Source of the DNA: Dehalococcoidia bacterium
GTDB lineage: Bacteria; Chloroflexota; Dehalococcoidia; Lucifugimonadales; UBA3495
Length of the DNA stretch: 11,847 bases
NCBI GenBank assembly: GCA_022823105.1
Contig: JAJDXU010000253.1
Coordinates: 1-11,847 of the forward strand
Direction of reading: 5' to 3'
The position numbers and the translations under genes were made by a program. Shown piece by piece: positions 1-6,314 of this stretch (its first letter is position 1; every line of letters begins with the position of its first letter). The notes under the pieces are model-generated. The model searched no databases and was not told where the DNA came from. It saw nothing but the letters and a program-made list of their open reading frames with translations.

Positions 1-2
1 AA

Positions 3-320
3 ATCCGCCGCCAGGTCAACGCCCTCATGCGCCGCTTCGCTCGCGAGCTCGCCATCCTCAAACTCCGCCGCATCGCCGAGGCCGTCTCCGACGAATGGGA
101 CCCCTCCGAACCTCCCGAACCCGCCGACGTAATCCGGCGCATCGCCAAAGCCGGCTTCCTCCTCCCCACCTACGCCGACCTGGGCCGCTACCTCAAGGAC
201 ATCCGGCTGCGGGGCGACGTCCCCGAGTACGAGGCCATCGTATTCAACCTGTTGCCCTGGGCCAGGCAAGACCGCTACCGCGAATTCTTCCGCTGGGACC
301 TACCCGCCCCCGCGCGTTAG
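3..320 (+). CDS. Hypothetical protein, 5'-truncated by the window edge
   Basis: The frame is open from the first complete codon at position 3 to a TAG at 318-320, so the gene very probably begins outside the window. An internal ATG at 27 would give a 97-residue version, but the eight codons before it (IRRQVNAL) read naturally into the helix that follows and no clear Shine-Dalgarno precedes that ATG. The visible part is charged and helical at its N-terminus (MRRFARELAILKLRRIAEAV). It then has an acidic/proline hinge (DPSEPPEPADVIRRIA) and an aromatic C-terminus (REFFRWDLPAP). There is no signal peptide, membrane segment or recognisable catalytic motif. Codons end in C far more consistently than in the + strand genes downstream, so the coding strand is C-rich here and G-rich there. 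I do not recognise the family and assign no function. Confidence 0.55.
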   Translation: MRRQVNALMRRFARELAILKLRRIAEAVSDEWDPSEPPEPADVIRRIAKAGFLLPTYADLGRYLKDIRLRGDVPEYEAIVFNLLPWARQDRYREFFRWDLPAPAR

Positions 321-478
321 CCGTGTCCTCAACCCGGTTTAGACCGGTAAGCCAAAGACCCCGCTCGCGTGCCCTGGGCAATTGCGTCTGAATGACCTGC
401 GTGATGATGCCGAACCAGACCACATGCGACATCCGCTTTCGACCGCCAAAACATACGTCGGTCAGGTTTGTGTTCGCC

Positions 479-507
479 GAATTGGAACCGAATCGGACTG
501 AATCGGA
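479..507 (+). repeat. Three GAATYGGA direct repeats at 10-11 bp spacing
   Basis: GAATTGGA (479-486), GAATCGGA (490-497) and GAATCGGA (500-507) follow each other at 11 and 10 bp. The last two sit in a near-perfect 10-bp tandem duplication (GAATCGGACT/GAATCGGAGT). A spacing of one helical turn would put all copies on the same face of the DNA, as in a regulator site. The repeats are short and could be chance; no protein is assigned. Confidence 0.35.
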
Positions 508-560
508 GTATCTGGAAGGCCGCCGACAACGGACAATATCAACGCACTCGAACATTGCGT

Positions 561-583
561 GCGGTGATCATGCCGATCACCGC
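561..583. repeat. Perfect 9-bp inverted repeat with 5-nt spacer
   Basis: GCGGTGATC (561-569) and GATCACCGC (575-583) are exact reverse complements around ATGCC. No T-run follows on either strand, so it is a poor intrinsic terminator. Its position about 35-60 bp upstream of the candidate -35/-10 elements fits an operator for a dimeric regulator better. An imperfect terminator for the gene ending at 320 remains possible. Confidence 0.4.
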
Positions 584-616
584 AAGGCGCGATTGCCCGG
601 CAATTGGGACGATAAG

Positions 617-647
617 TTGTGATTAGGTTCCCCCCATTTGGTAGAAT
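617..647 (+). promoter_or_regulatory. Candidate promoter of the selenoprotein operon
   Basis: TAGAAT at 642-647 matches the -10 consensus at five of six positions. TTGTGA at 617-622 is a weaker -35 match (four of six) with a long 19-nt spacer. The -10 lies 34 nt before the ATG at 682, leaving a short leader with an AAGGAG ribosome-binding site. The assignment rests on consensus likeness and location only. Confidence 0.3.
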
Positions 648-681
648 AGGCTGGTTTAGTGTTTTTTGAAGGAGCCCATCA

Positions 682-1719
682 ATGGTCGGTCAAGTACAAC
701 GCGCGTCGGTGATTGAGTATCCCGACAGCCTGGATGCCATCGAGGAGTGTTACCGGCGCGGTTGGACGGATGGATTGCCCGTGGTGCCTCCGACGGCAGA
801 GCGCGTGCAGGCCATGCTGGACGCCGTGGGATTGGCTCCCGGCACCATGCTGGGCGAAGTTGAGGTGCGTCGCAGGACGCTGACCGCGGAGCAGGCGGCG
901 GCCAACGCTGTTATGGCAGGGTGTCTCCCGAGTTATTTTCCCGTGGTCCTGGCGACGATGAGGGCGTTGTTCGAGTTCGATCCCAACTCCATCCATGAGG
1001 TTTCTGCCGTAACCAACTCCACCGGGTTGTTGACCATCGTAAACGGACCGATACGGCGGGAAATTGAGCTGAATTGCACGGATAACCTGTTCAGCCCCGG
1101 GTATCGCGCCAACGCGACCATCGGGCGGGCGCTGCGCCTGATTCTGATCAACGTGTTTGAGCAGAGGCCGGGCGTGCTTGACCGGGGGTGCATGGGGAGC
1201 CTGACCAAATTCGGCGTGGTTTTCGGAGAGGACGAGGAAAACAGTCCCTGGGAACCGTTCCACGTCAGCCTGGGATACGAACCTGAGCAGTCCACCGTTA
1301 CCGTGGCGACAATTCAGGACCCGTCCATGCACGGAAATCGCTATGGGACGACGGGAGAGAGCCTGCTGGACTCGATAGCGGACGGGATGGCGAACCACGG
1401 GTTGGGGATCTACTTTGGGCGCGGGATCAAGTGGGTATGGGTGGTGGGGCACTGGCACTCGGAACTGCTGGGTCGGCAGGGCTGGAGCCGCAGAAACATG
1501 CAGGAATACCTGTACGAGAACTCCTGGCGGTCCGTGGGCGAGTTGAAGCGCCTGGGGATGGCGCACGGCGAAGTGGCGCCGGGGGATGACGACGAGCGGC
1601 TGCTCACCGTGGAAAGCCCGGACGATATTCTCATCGTGAAAGCGGGAGGAGACAGCGGAATCTACAGTGAGCTGATTATGAACTACTTCGGGGTGCCGGC
1701 CGTGACGACGGCGATCTAG
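682..1719 (+). CDS. Conserved GWTDGLPVVPPT protein encoded with a UGSC selenoprotein
   Basis: This 345-residue, apparently soluble protein has no signal peptide or membrane helix. The ATG at 682 is supported by AAGGAG at 669-674, 7 nt upstream. The N-terminal motif GWTDGLPVVPPT (residues 27-38) is characteristic of a conserved family of unknown biochemical function that I recall next to UGSC-type (seleno)proteins; that memory cannot be checked here. Other blocks that look conserved are AAANAVMAGCLP (72-83), TNSTGLLTIVNGP (111-123), NATIGRALRLILINVF (144-159) and a C-terminal AGGDSGIYSEL (321-331). Cysteines are at 23, 81, 132 and 170; C81 and C170 lie in conserved-looking blocks and could be redox-active or contact the selenoprotein. 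The stop lies 35 nt before the next ATG, which indicates one transcript. The most likely role is a partner or catalytic subunit working with the downstream selenoprotein. The substrate is unknown. Confidence 0.85.
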   Translation: MVGQVQRASVIEYPDSLDAIEECYRRGWTDGLPVVPPTAERVQAMLDAVGLAPGTMLGEVEVRRRTLTAEQAAANAVMAGCLPSYFPVVLATMRALFEFDPNSIHEVSAVTNSTGLLTIVNGPIRREIELNCTDNLFSPGYRANATIGRALRLILINVFEQRPGVLDRGCMGSLTKFGVVFGEDEENSPWEPFHVSLGYEPEQSTVTVATIQDPSMHGNRYGTTGESLLDSIADGMANHGLGIYFGRGIKWVWVVGHWHSELLGRQGWSRRNMQEYLYENSWRSVGELKRLGMAHGEVAPGDDDERLLTVESPDDILIVKAGGDSGIYSELIMNYFGVPAVTTAI

Positions 1720-1754
1720 GGCCCGGACCTACTGACCGGTCAAAGGAGATCGAA

Positions 1755-2318
1755 ATGACAACCGCCAGCCGACCAACCGTACAACTAATTGACCCCACCG
1801 GGTTCGATCCGGGCGAAGTTGCGATGATCATGGCCCAACGGCCGGTGGACCTGCGCGGGAAACGCCTGGGCCTGCTGGACAACTCGAAAGCGAATTCGGA
1901 CGCGATCCTGTGGGCCATCGCGCGGGAGCTGGATGCCGAGTTCGAGTTCGCCGACATCTTTTATGCCAAGAAACACAGCGCGTCGCTGCCTCCCTTTCCG
2001 GAGGTGATGGCAGACCTGCATCGGAATGCGGACTTCGTGATTGCCGGCGTGGGTGATTGAGGGGGCTGCTCGTCGGGCAGTTTGCACGACGGAATTACCC
2101 TGGAGCGGCAGGGCATACCCGCAGCCACGATCATCACCACCGTGTTTGCCAACACGGCACGGGCATACACGCGGCTCATGGGGGTCCCGAACTTCCCGTA
2201 CCTGATGTGTCCGCATCCCATCACCAACGTGAAGGGTGATGCGCTGCTGGAGCGCGCGCATGCGCTCACGCCCGGGGTCCGGAGCCTCCTGATCAACGGA
2301 ACGTTGGCGAACAACTAG
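1755..2318 (+). CDS. UGSC-family selenoprotein, TGA at 2058-2060 read as selenocysteine
   Basis: The ATG at 1755 follows AAAGGAG (1742-1748) at 6 nt. The frame runs to TGA at 2058-2060 and continues without a shift to TAG at 2316-2318. With TGA read as selenocysteine the product has 187 residues: Sec102, then Gly103-Gly104-Cys105. Conserved-looking sequence lies on both sides of the TGA. Upstream are LLDNSKANSDAIL (residues 36-48) and FVIAGVGD before the Sec; downstream are SSGSLHDGITLERQGIPAATI and the C-terminal MGVPNFPYLMCPHPITN. The family is known for a UGSC redox motif (selenocysteine, two residues, cysteine) right after VGD, with cysteine forms elsewhere. Here the third residue is Gly, giving UGGC. 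A Sec/Cys pair two residues apart implies thiol-selenol redox chemistry; the physiological substrate is unknown. No signal peptide is seen, so it should be cytoplasmic. The alternative, a pseudogene with a Cys-to-TGA mutation, is less likely given the hairpin at 2070-2092. The selA, selB, selC and selD genes are not in the window. Confidence 0.88.
2070..2092 (+). promoter_or_regulatory. Bacterial SECIS-like hairpin downstream of the Sec TGA
   Basis: In the mRNA, CGUCG (2071-2075) pairs exactly with CGACG (2087-2091), and a U2070-G2092 wobble can extend the base. After a single G2076/A2086 mismatch, GCA (2077-2079) pairs with UGC (2083-2085), closing a GUU loop (2080-2082). Counting the U of UGA as 1, the loop begins with G23-U24. 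These are the same loop positions used by SelB in the E. coli fdhF SECIS, as I recall it. The hairpin lies inside the coding region, as bacterial SECIS elements do. A competing hairpin (CUGC 2066-2069 with GCAG 2077-2080) is also possible. Confidence 0.7.
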
Positions 2319-2345
2319 CAGGGATGTGATCCGGGGTTTGGCCTA

Positions 2346-4139
2346 ATGGCAGGTTTTGGCAACATTCTCCGGCGTTTTGTTGGCCGACTGAGGGAACAGG
2401 AAACGGAGGGTTCCGGTCAGGAGGAATTTCGGTCGCGCCTGGGTCCCCAGACGTACGACCCGCTGGACGAGTCCGTGGACCGGGTTTCGCCCGATGCAGG
2501 TCGGGCGCTTGACTCTGGAACCGAGGGATCCGTAATCCGTCCTGAGGCGGATTTGTCGCCCCAGCCAATGGTCGAAAGTCCGGGGTTGGCTTTTGCCGCC
2601 GAACCACTAACGGGGTCGAGTGCCGAACCGCAAGGCGCCATGATTGCCGAGGCGGTCGGAGGGACGGCGATCGACGTCGGGCAGGCGGGCCTGACGGATG
2701 ATGATGTCCAGGTCGATGATCCGCTGGAGGCGAACTGCCCATATTGCGGGCTGCGGAACCAGCGGATAGGGATGCGATGCGAGCGATGCTCCCAGGTGAT
2801 CGTGCGTCTGCCGGCTTGGGCGCAGCACCGTCGCCGCAACTGGCTGCTCAACCGGCTGTCCTGGAAACGGATCATACTTGCGTCGATGGTGGCGCTGCTG
2901 ATCATTTTCGTGATCTGGGTGAACTATCCCTTCGCGCCCAATCCGCTCATTCTATTCAAGAACATCCAGTCCCAGATGACGGCGGATGCCGCGCCCGGAG
3001 TATGGACCATTAGCGGCCGGGATTTGCAAAACAGCCGCAACGTGCAGGTCGGTTTCCCGCCACCCAAGGGCGAAGTGGTCTGGTCGACTTTAATCCCGGC
3101 GCCACTGAACTCCGAACCGGTCGCACAGCATTCAAACATCTACGTAGGGTCCGCCGACGGGATATTCTCGCTGGCGCAGCATGATGGACAGCCCAGGCAA
3201 GGATGGGAGGGAGGCACGGCGGGGAGGATTACCGGAGCGGCGGCAGTGATCGAGACGTTCCTGTTCTTTGGCAGCACCGATCATACGGTGAACGCCTGGA
3301 ACGCGTTGACCGGCGACTCATGGTGGAGTTACCCGGCGGAGGATACCGTGGAGGTAGCGCCGGTCGTGGCCGACGGCCTCCTCTATATCAGTTCGGGGAA
3401 GGGCTGGCTGTACGCGTTGGACGCGCATAATGGATCGTTGATCTGGCGGACGCAGCTGGACAGCGACGCCAGCGCAGAGGTTGCCATACACGACGGCAAG
3501 CTGTTTGTGGGGGATGACAAGGGCATCTTCTATATTCTTTCGGCGCGCACAGGGCAGGAATGGTTCAGGTATCGAACGCTGAAAACCATCTCGGGACCGC
3601 CGGTCATATCATCCGACGGGGCACGAGCCTACTTCCCGTCCAGTGGCCAGCTGTATGCGGTGAGCGGCGAGGAGCGAGAGGTACCGGGCCCGTATCAATT
3701 GAAGAAGATCTGGGCGCAGCTATGGTTGTGGCAAGTTCCCGGAGTGCCGCGCCCCCCCGGTCAACAAGGTGGGCTGTGGCGCTTCTCGCCGGAAAATCCA
3801 CTGCAGGGGATATACAGCTCCCCTGCTCTCGCGGAGGACGAATACGGCAGCACTCTCTACGCTGGAGCGTACGACAACACCATGTACGCGCTGGATGCCC
3901 GGGATGGGTCCCGTCGTTGGACGTTCGAGGCCGAGAACGCGATTGTGGCGTCCCCCATCGTCATCAAGGACCAGCTGATTTTCGGCGACCGGTTGGGAAA
4001 CATCTACTCGCTGAACAGGCACGACGGGTCGCTGGTCTGGAAAATCTCCGTTGGTTCGCCGATTACCATTCCGCCGGTTCAGAGCAACGACCTGCTGGTG
4101 GTGCGAGCTGAGGACGGGAGTATCTACGGCATCAAGTGA
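2346..4139 (+). CDS. Zinc-ribbon, single-TM, PQQ-type beta-propeller membrane protein
   Basis: The product has 597 residues. Residues 1-128 are a low-complexity acidic region rich in Glu, Gly, Pro and Ser. A zinc ribbon follows with C131-x2-C134 and C145-x2-C148 (CPYC and CERC). A basic stretch HRRRNW (161-166) precedes one transmembrane helix at about 174-193. The rest (about 215-597) is a PQQ/BamB-like propeller with repeated blades of the LYALDAxxGSxxW type, for example LYALDAHNGSLIW (355-367), MYALDARDGSRRW (513-525) and IYSLNRHDGSLVW (553-565). The positive-inside rule places the ribbon in the cytoplasm and the propeller outside. No catalytic PQQ-dehydrogenase residues are evident, so a scaffold, sensor or binding role is likelier than an enzyme. 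The start is the first in-frame ATG after the stop at 2316 in the same phase; its ribosome-binding site is weak, suggesting translational coupling to the selenoprotein gene 27 nt upstream. Confidence 0.85.
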   Translation: MAGFGNILRRFVGRLREQETEGSGQEEFRSRLGPQTYDPLDESVDRVSPDAGRALDSGTEGSVIRPEADLSPQPMVESPGLAFAAEPLTGSSAEPQGAMIAEAVGGTAIDVGQAGLTDDDVQVDDPLEANCPYCGLRNQRIGMRCERCSQVIVRLPAWAQHRRRNWLLNRLSWKRIILASMVALLIIFVIWVNYPFAPNPLILFKNIQSQMTADAAPGVWTISGRDLQNSRNVQVGFPPPKGEVVWSTLIPAPLNSEPVAQHSNIYVGSADGIFSLAQHDGQPRQGWEGGTAGRITGAAAVIETFLFFGSTDHTVNAWNALTGDSWWSYPAEDTVEVAPVVADGLLYISSGKGWLYALDAHNGSLIWRTQLDSDASAEVAIHDGKLFVGDDKGIFYILSARTGQEWFRYRTLKTISGPPVISSDGARAYFPSSGQLYAVSGEEREVPGPYQLKKIWAQLWLWQVPGVPRPPGQQGGLWRFSPENPLQGIYSSPALAEDEYGSTLYAGAYDNTMYALDARDGSRRWTFEAENAIVASPIVIKDQLIFGDRLGNIYSLNRHDGSLVWKISVGSPITIPPVQSNDLLVVRAEDGSIYGIK

Positions 4140-4178
4140 GGTTATGATCGGTCCCCGACCGTAGCCCTTGCTGGAATG

Positions 4179-4212
4179 ACAAACGCTCCCCGGGATCCCG
4201 GGGAGCGTTTGT
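4179..4212. terminator. Bidirectional intrinsic terminator, perfect 17-bp arms
   Basis: Positions 4179-4195 and 4196-4212 are exact reverse complements forming a 34-bp palindrome centred on GGGATCCC; folded RNA would have a four-base loop. The core is GC-rich, with short A- and T-rich ends (ACAAA on the left, TTTGT on the right). GTTTGTTTCT follows on the + strand. It lies 40 nt after the stop of the propeller gene and 23 nt past the stop of dppF on the other strand, so it can end both convergent transcripts. Confidence 0.88.
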
Positions 4213-4234
4213 TTCTCTGATCAGTCGGGGAGGG

Positions 4235-5215
4235 TCAGTAAAGGTGGCATGACACTCGATGGCCGGGCGAGACCTCTTTTTCCACCGGGACCTCTTCCGA
4301 GCACTGGGGCATCGCGAAGGGGCACCGAGGGTGGAACCGGCACCCGGTGGGCGGATTGATCGGCGACGGCACTTCGCCCTGGAGGACGATGTCTTCACGG
4401 ATCAGGTCCGGATGGGACGGCAGCGCCGCTGAGAACAGCGCCCGTGTGTAGGGATGCAGAGCGTTGTTGTAGAGTTCTTCGGTCTCTGCGTACTCCACGA
4501 TCTGGCCCAGGTACATCACCGCGGTCTCGTGAGCCATGTAACGCACGGTGGCAAGGTTGTGGGCGATCAGCAGGTAACTGACGTTGTATTGTTCCTGCAG
4601 GTCTTTCAGCAGGTTCATCACCTGCGCCCGGATTGAGACGTCCAGTGCAGAAACGGGCTCGTCGAGCACGATCAGCTTGGGGTATGAGACCAGGGCCGAG
4701 GCTACGGCGATGCGTTGCCGCTGTCCACCGCTGAATTCGTGGGGGTAGTTCGTTGCCTGTTGGGCGTGCAGGCCCACCTGCTGGAGAACCTCGGCCACCC
4801 GTTCGTTTTTCTCCTGGGTGGTAACGTTCCGGTTCACGACCAATGGCTCGGAGACGATGTCCCGCACCCGCATGCGTGGGCTCAACGACGACCAGGGATC
4901 CTGGAACACCGCCTGCACGGTGGTGCGGTAGTCCTGCAATTCGGCGCCGCTGAAGGTGTTGATGTCCTTGCCCTCCAGCAGGATGTCGCCCTCGGTGGGA
5001 CGTTCCAGGCGCAGCAGGAGTTTGCTGGTGGTCGTCTTGCCGCAGCCGGATTCACCCACCAAGCCAACGGTTTCGCCCTGCTTGATGGAGAACGAGATAC
5101 CGTCCACGGCCTGCACGTACCCGATGGTTTTCATCAGGATGAGGCCTTTGGTGACGGGGAAGTACTTTTTCAGGTTGCGTACTTCCAGGAGAGTGTCGTT
5201 AGTAGCCACTGCCAT
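4235..5215 (-). CDS. dppF: Oligo/dipeptide ABC transporter ATPase, DppF/OppF type
   Basis: This 326-residue cytoplasmic ATPase energises the peptide importer encoded upstream. It has Walker A GESGCGKT (54-61), a Q-loop in VFQDPWSSLSPRM (103-115), signature FSGGQRQR (161-168), Walker B LIVLDEP (181-187, catalytic E186) and the switch H219 in LLIAHN. The switch histidine is followed by Asn where Asp is usual. The C-terminal oligo_HPY domain has HPYTRAL (254-260) and four cysteines (C292, C298, C305, C323), a pattern that binds an iron-sulfur cluster in some peptide-transporter ATPases. The ATG at 5215 has GAGGAGG about 10-12 nt upstream. It is the last gene of the - strand operon, 51 nt after dppD, and is followed by the terminator at 4179-4212. 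Substrate cannot be told from the sequence, so the dpp label is at family level. Confidence 0.95.
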   Translation of the reverse strand: MAVATNDTLLEVRNLKKYFPVTKGLILMKTIGYVQAVDGISFSIKQGETVGLVGESGCGKTTTSKLLLRLERPTEGDILLEGKDINTFSGAELQDYRTTVQAVFQDPWSSLSPRMRVRDIVSEPLVVNRNVTTQEKNERVAEVLQQVGLHAQQATNYPHEFSGGQRQRIAVASALVSYPKLIVLDEPVSALDVSIRAQVMNLLKDLQEQYNVSYLLIAHNLATVRYMAHETAVMYLGQIVEYAETEELYNNALHPYTRALFSAALPSHPDLIREDIVLQGEVPSPINPPTGCRFHPRCPFAMPQCSEEVPVEKEVSPGHRVSCHLY

Positions 5216-5266
5216 GGAGAGGGGTCCTCCTCAGAGTTGGTCGGATGATAGCGGACGTTCCGGCGT

Positions 5267-6310
5267 CTAGCCTGCGCTTCCCGTCGGCGGGATGAATTCT
5301 TCGATCTGGGTGCCCTGCCAGTCGGGATCGAGGGCCCAGCAGTCTGCGTGGTGTCCGTCGGCCAATTGGTAGGAATGAGGATATGCCTCGTAGCACTGAT
5401 CTGCGACGTATGGGCACCGGGGAGCGAAACGGCAACCTTCGGGCAGGTTGGAGAGCAGAGGAGGCTGCCCATCGATGGAATAGAGGCGCTCCACCCGTTC
5501 TTCGAGCTTGGGCACCGAGTTAATGAGGGCCTGGGTGTACGGGTGTGCCGGGCGGCTGAAGATATCGCGCACGTCTCCCTGCTCGATGATGCGGCCGGCG
5601 TACATGACCGCCACGCGGTCGCACATCCTTGCGACCACGCCAAAGTCGTGGGTGATGAAGATGATGGCGAGACCGGTTTCGGCCTGGATCTCCTTCAGCA
5701 GGCGGAGGTACTGCAGCTGGATGGTGACGTCCAACGCGGTGGTGGGCTCGTCGGCAATGATGATGCCCGGCTCGCAGGACATGGCTATGGCGCCGACGAC
5801 GCGCTGCTTCATGCCGCCCGACATCTGGTGCGGGTAGTCGTCGAGGCGGCGCTCGGGAGCGGCCACGTTAACCTTGCGCAGAGCGTCCACGGCTCGCGAC
5901 AGCATTGAGCTCTTGTTTTCTTTGTGAGCTATGCCCAGGGCCTCGCGGAGCTGGTTGCCGATGGTGAACACCGGGTTGAGGGAGGTTTGCGGGTCCTGCA
6001 GGATCATGGAGATCTGACGACCGCGCACGTCGCGCATTTCGTCTTCGCTCTTTTGCAGGATGTCCTCGCCGTTCAGGACGATTTCACCTTCGACGATACG
6101 CCCGGCCGGTTTGGGCACCAGGCGCAGCAATGAGAGAGCGGTCATGGTCTTGCCGCAGCCGGACTCTCCAACGATGCCCAAGGTTTCACCCTTCTTCAAG
6201 TCGAAAGTGATGCCATCCACCGCTTTGACGGTGGCGGCGCGGGTGAAGATGTAAGTCTTGAGGTTGTTGACCTCGAGAATGGTATCTGTAGCGGTCTGAA
6301 CAGCAGTCAT
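5267..6310 (-). CDS. dppD: Oligo/dipeptide ABC transporter ATPase, DppD/OppD type
   Basis: This 347-residue ATPase forms the heterodimeric motor with DppF at the cytoplasmic face of the DppB-DppC pore. It has Walker A GESGCGKT (48-55), Q-loop ILQDPQTSLNP (103-113), signature MSGGMKQR (163-170), Walker B IIIADEP (183-189, E188) and switch H221 in FITHD. The MSGGMKQR signature separates DppD from the DppF partner with FSGGQRQR. The C-terminal oligo_HPY region has HPYTQAL and four cysteines (C293, C299, C306, C324). The start codon lies only 4 nt after the dppC stop and has no strong ribosome-binding site, so its translation is probably coupled to dppC. All ATPase motifs are intact. Confidence 0.95.
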   Translation of the reverse strand: MTAVQTATDTILEVNNLKTYIFTRAATVKAVDGITFDLKKGETLGIVGESGCGKTMTALSLLRLVPKPAGRIVEGEIVLNGEDILQKSEDEMRDVRGRQISMILQDPQTSLNPVFTIGNQLREALGIAHKENKSSMLSRAVDALRKVNVAAPERRLDDYPHQMSGGMKQRVVGAIAMSCEPGIIIADEPTTALDVTIQLQYLRLLKEIQAETGLAIIFITHDFGVVARMCDRVAVMYAGRIIEQGDVRDIFSRPAHPYTQALINSVPKLEERVERLYSIDGQPPLLSNLPEGCRFAPRCPYVADQCYEAYPHSYQLADGHHADCWALDPDWQGTQIEEFIPPTGSAG

Positions 6311-6314
6311 GGCT

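Larger units (their letters stand above)
321..681. other. Intergenic region of about 360 bp, no credible gene
   Basis: This stretch is less GC-rich than its surroundings. Short open frames exist in several phases, but they have no ribosome-binding site, no recognisable motifs and erratic codon use. I see no tRNA or known riboswitch fold. It holds three GAATYGGA repeats (479-507), a perfect inverted repeat (561-583), a 13-bp near-palindrome ATTGCC-C-GGCAAT (592-604) and a promoter-like element just before the next gene. The likely role is the regulatory region of the operon that starts at 682. Confidence 0.6.

Noticed and set aside
392..622. A possible 76-residue small gene in the left intergenic region
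   Set aside because: It has no ribosome-binding site and no recognisable motif, and it runs through the inverted repeat and the GAATYGGA repeats.
679..1566. A 295-codon open frame antisense to the GWTDGLPVVPPT gene
   Set aside because: Its composition is rich in His, Pro and Arg, typical of a shadow frame, and the + strand gene is supported by motifs and a ribosome-binding site.
1733..1742. TGACCGGTCA, a perfect 10-bp palindrome at the edge of the selenoprotein ribosome-binding site
   Set aside because: Ten-base palindromes occur by chance at this length of sequence, and no second copy in a regulatory position supports an operator.
2082..2318. A separate 78-residue gene starting at TTG just after the TGA
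   Set aside because: It is in the same frame as the upstream half, has no ribosome-binding site and begins in the middle of the conserved SSGSLHDGI block. It is the C-terminal part of the selenoprotein.
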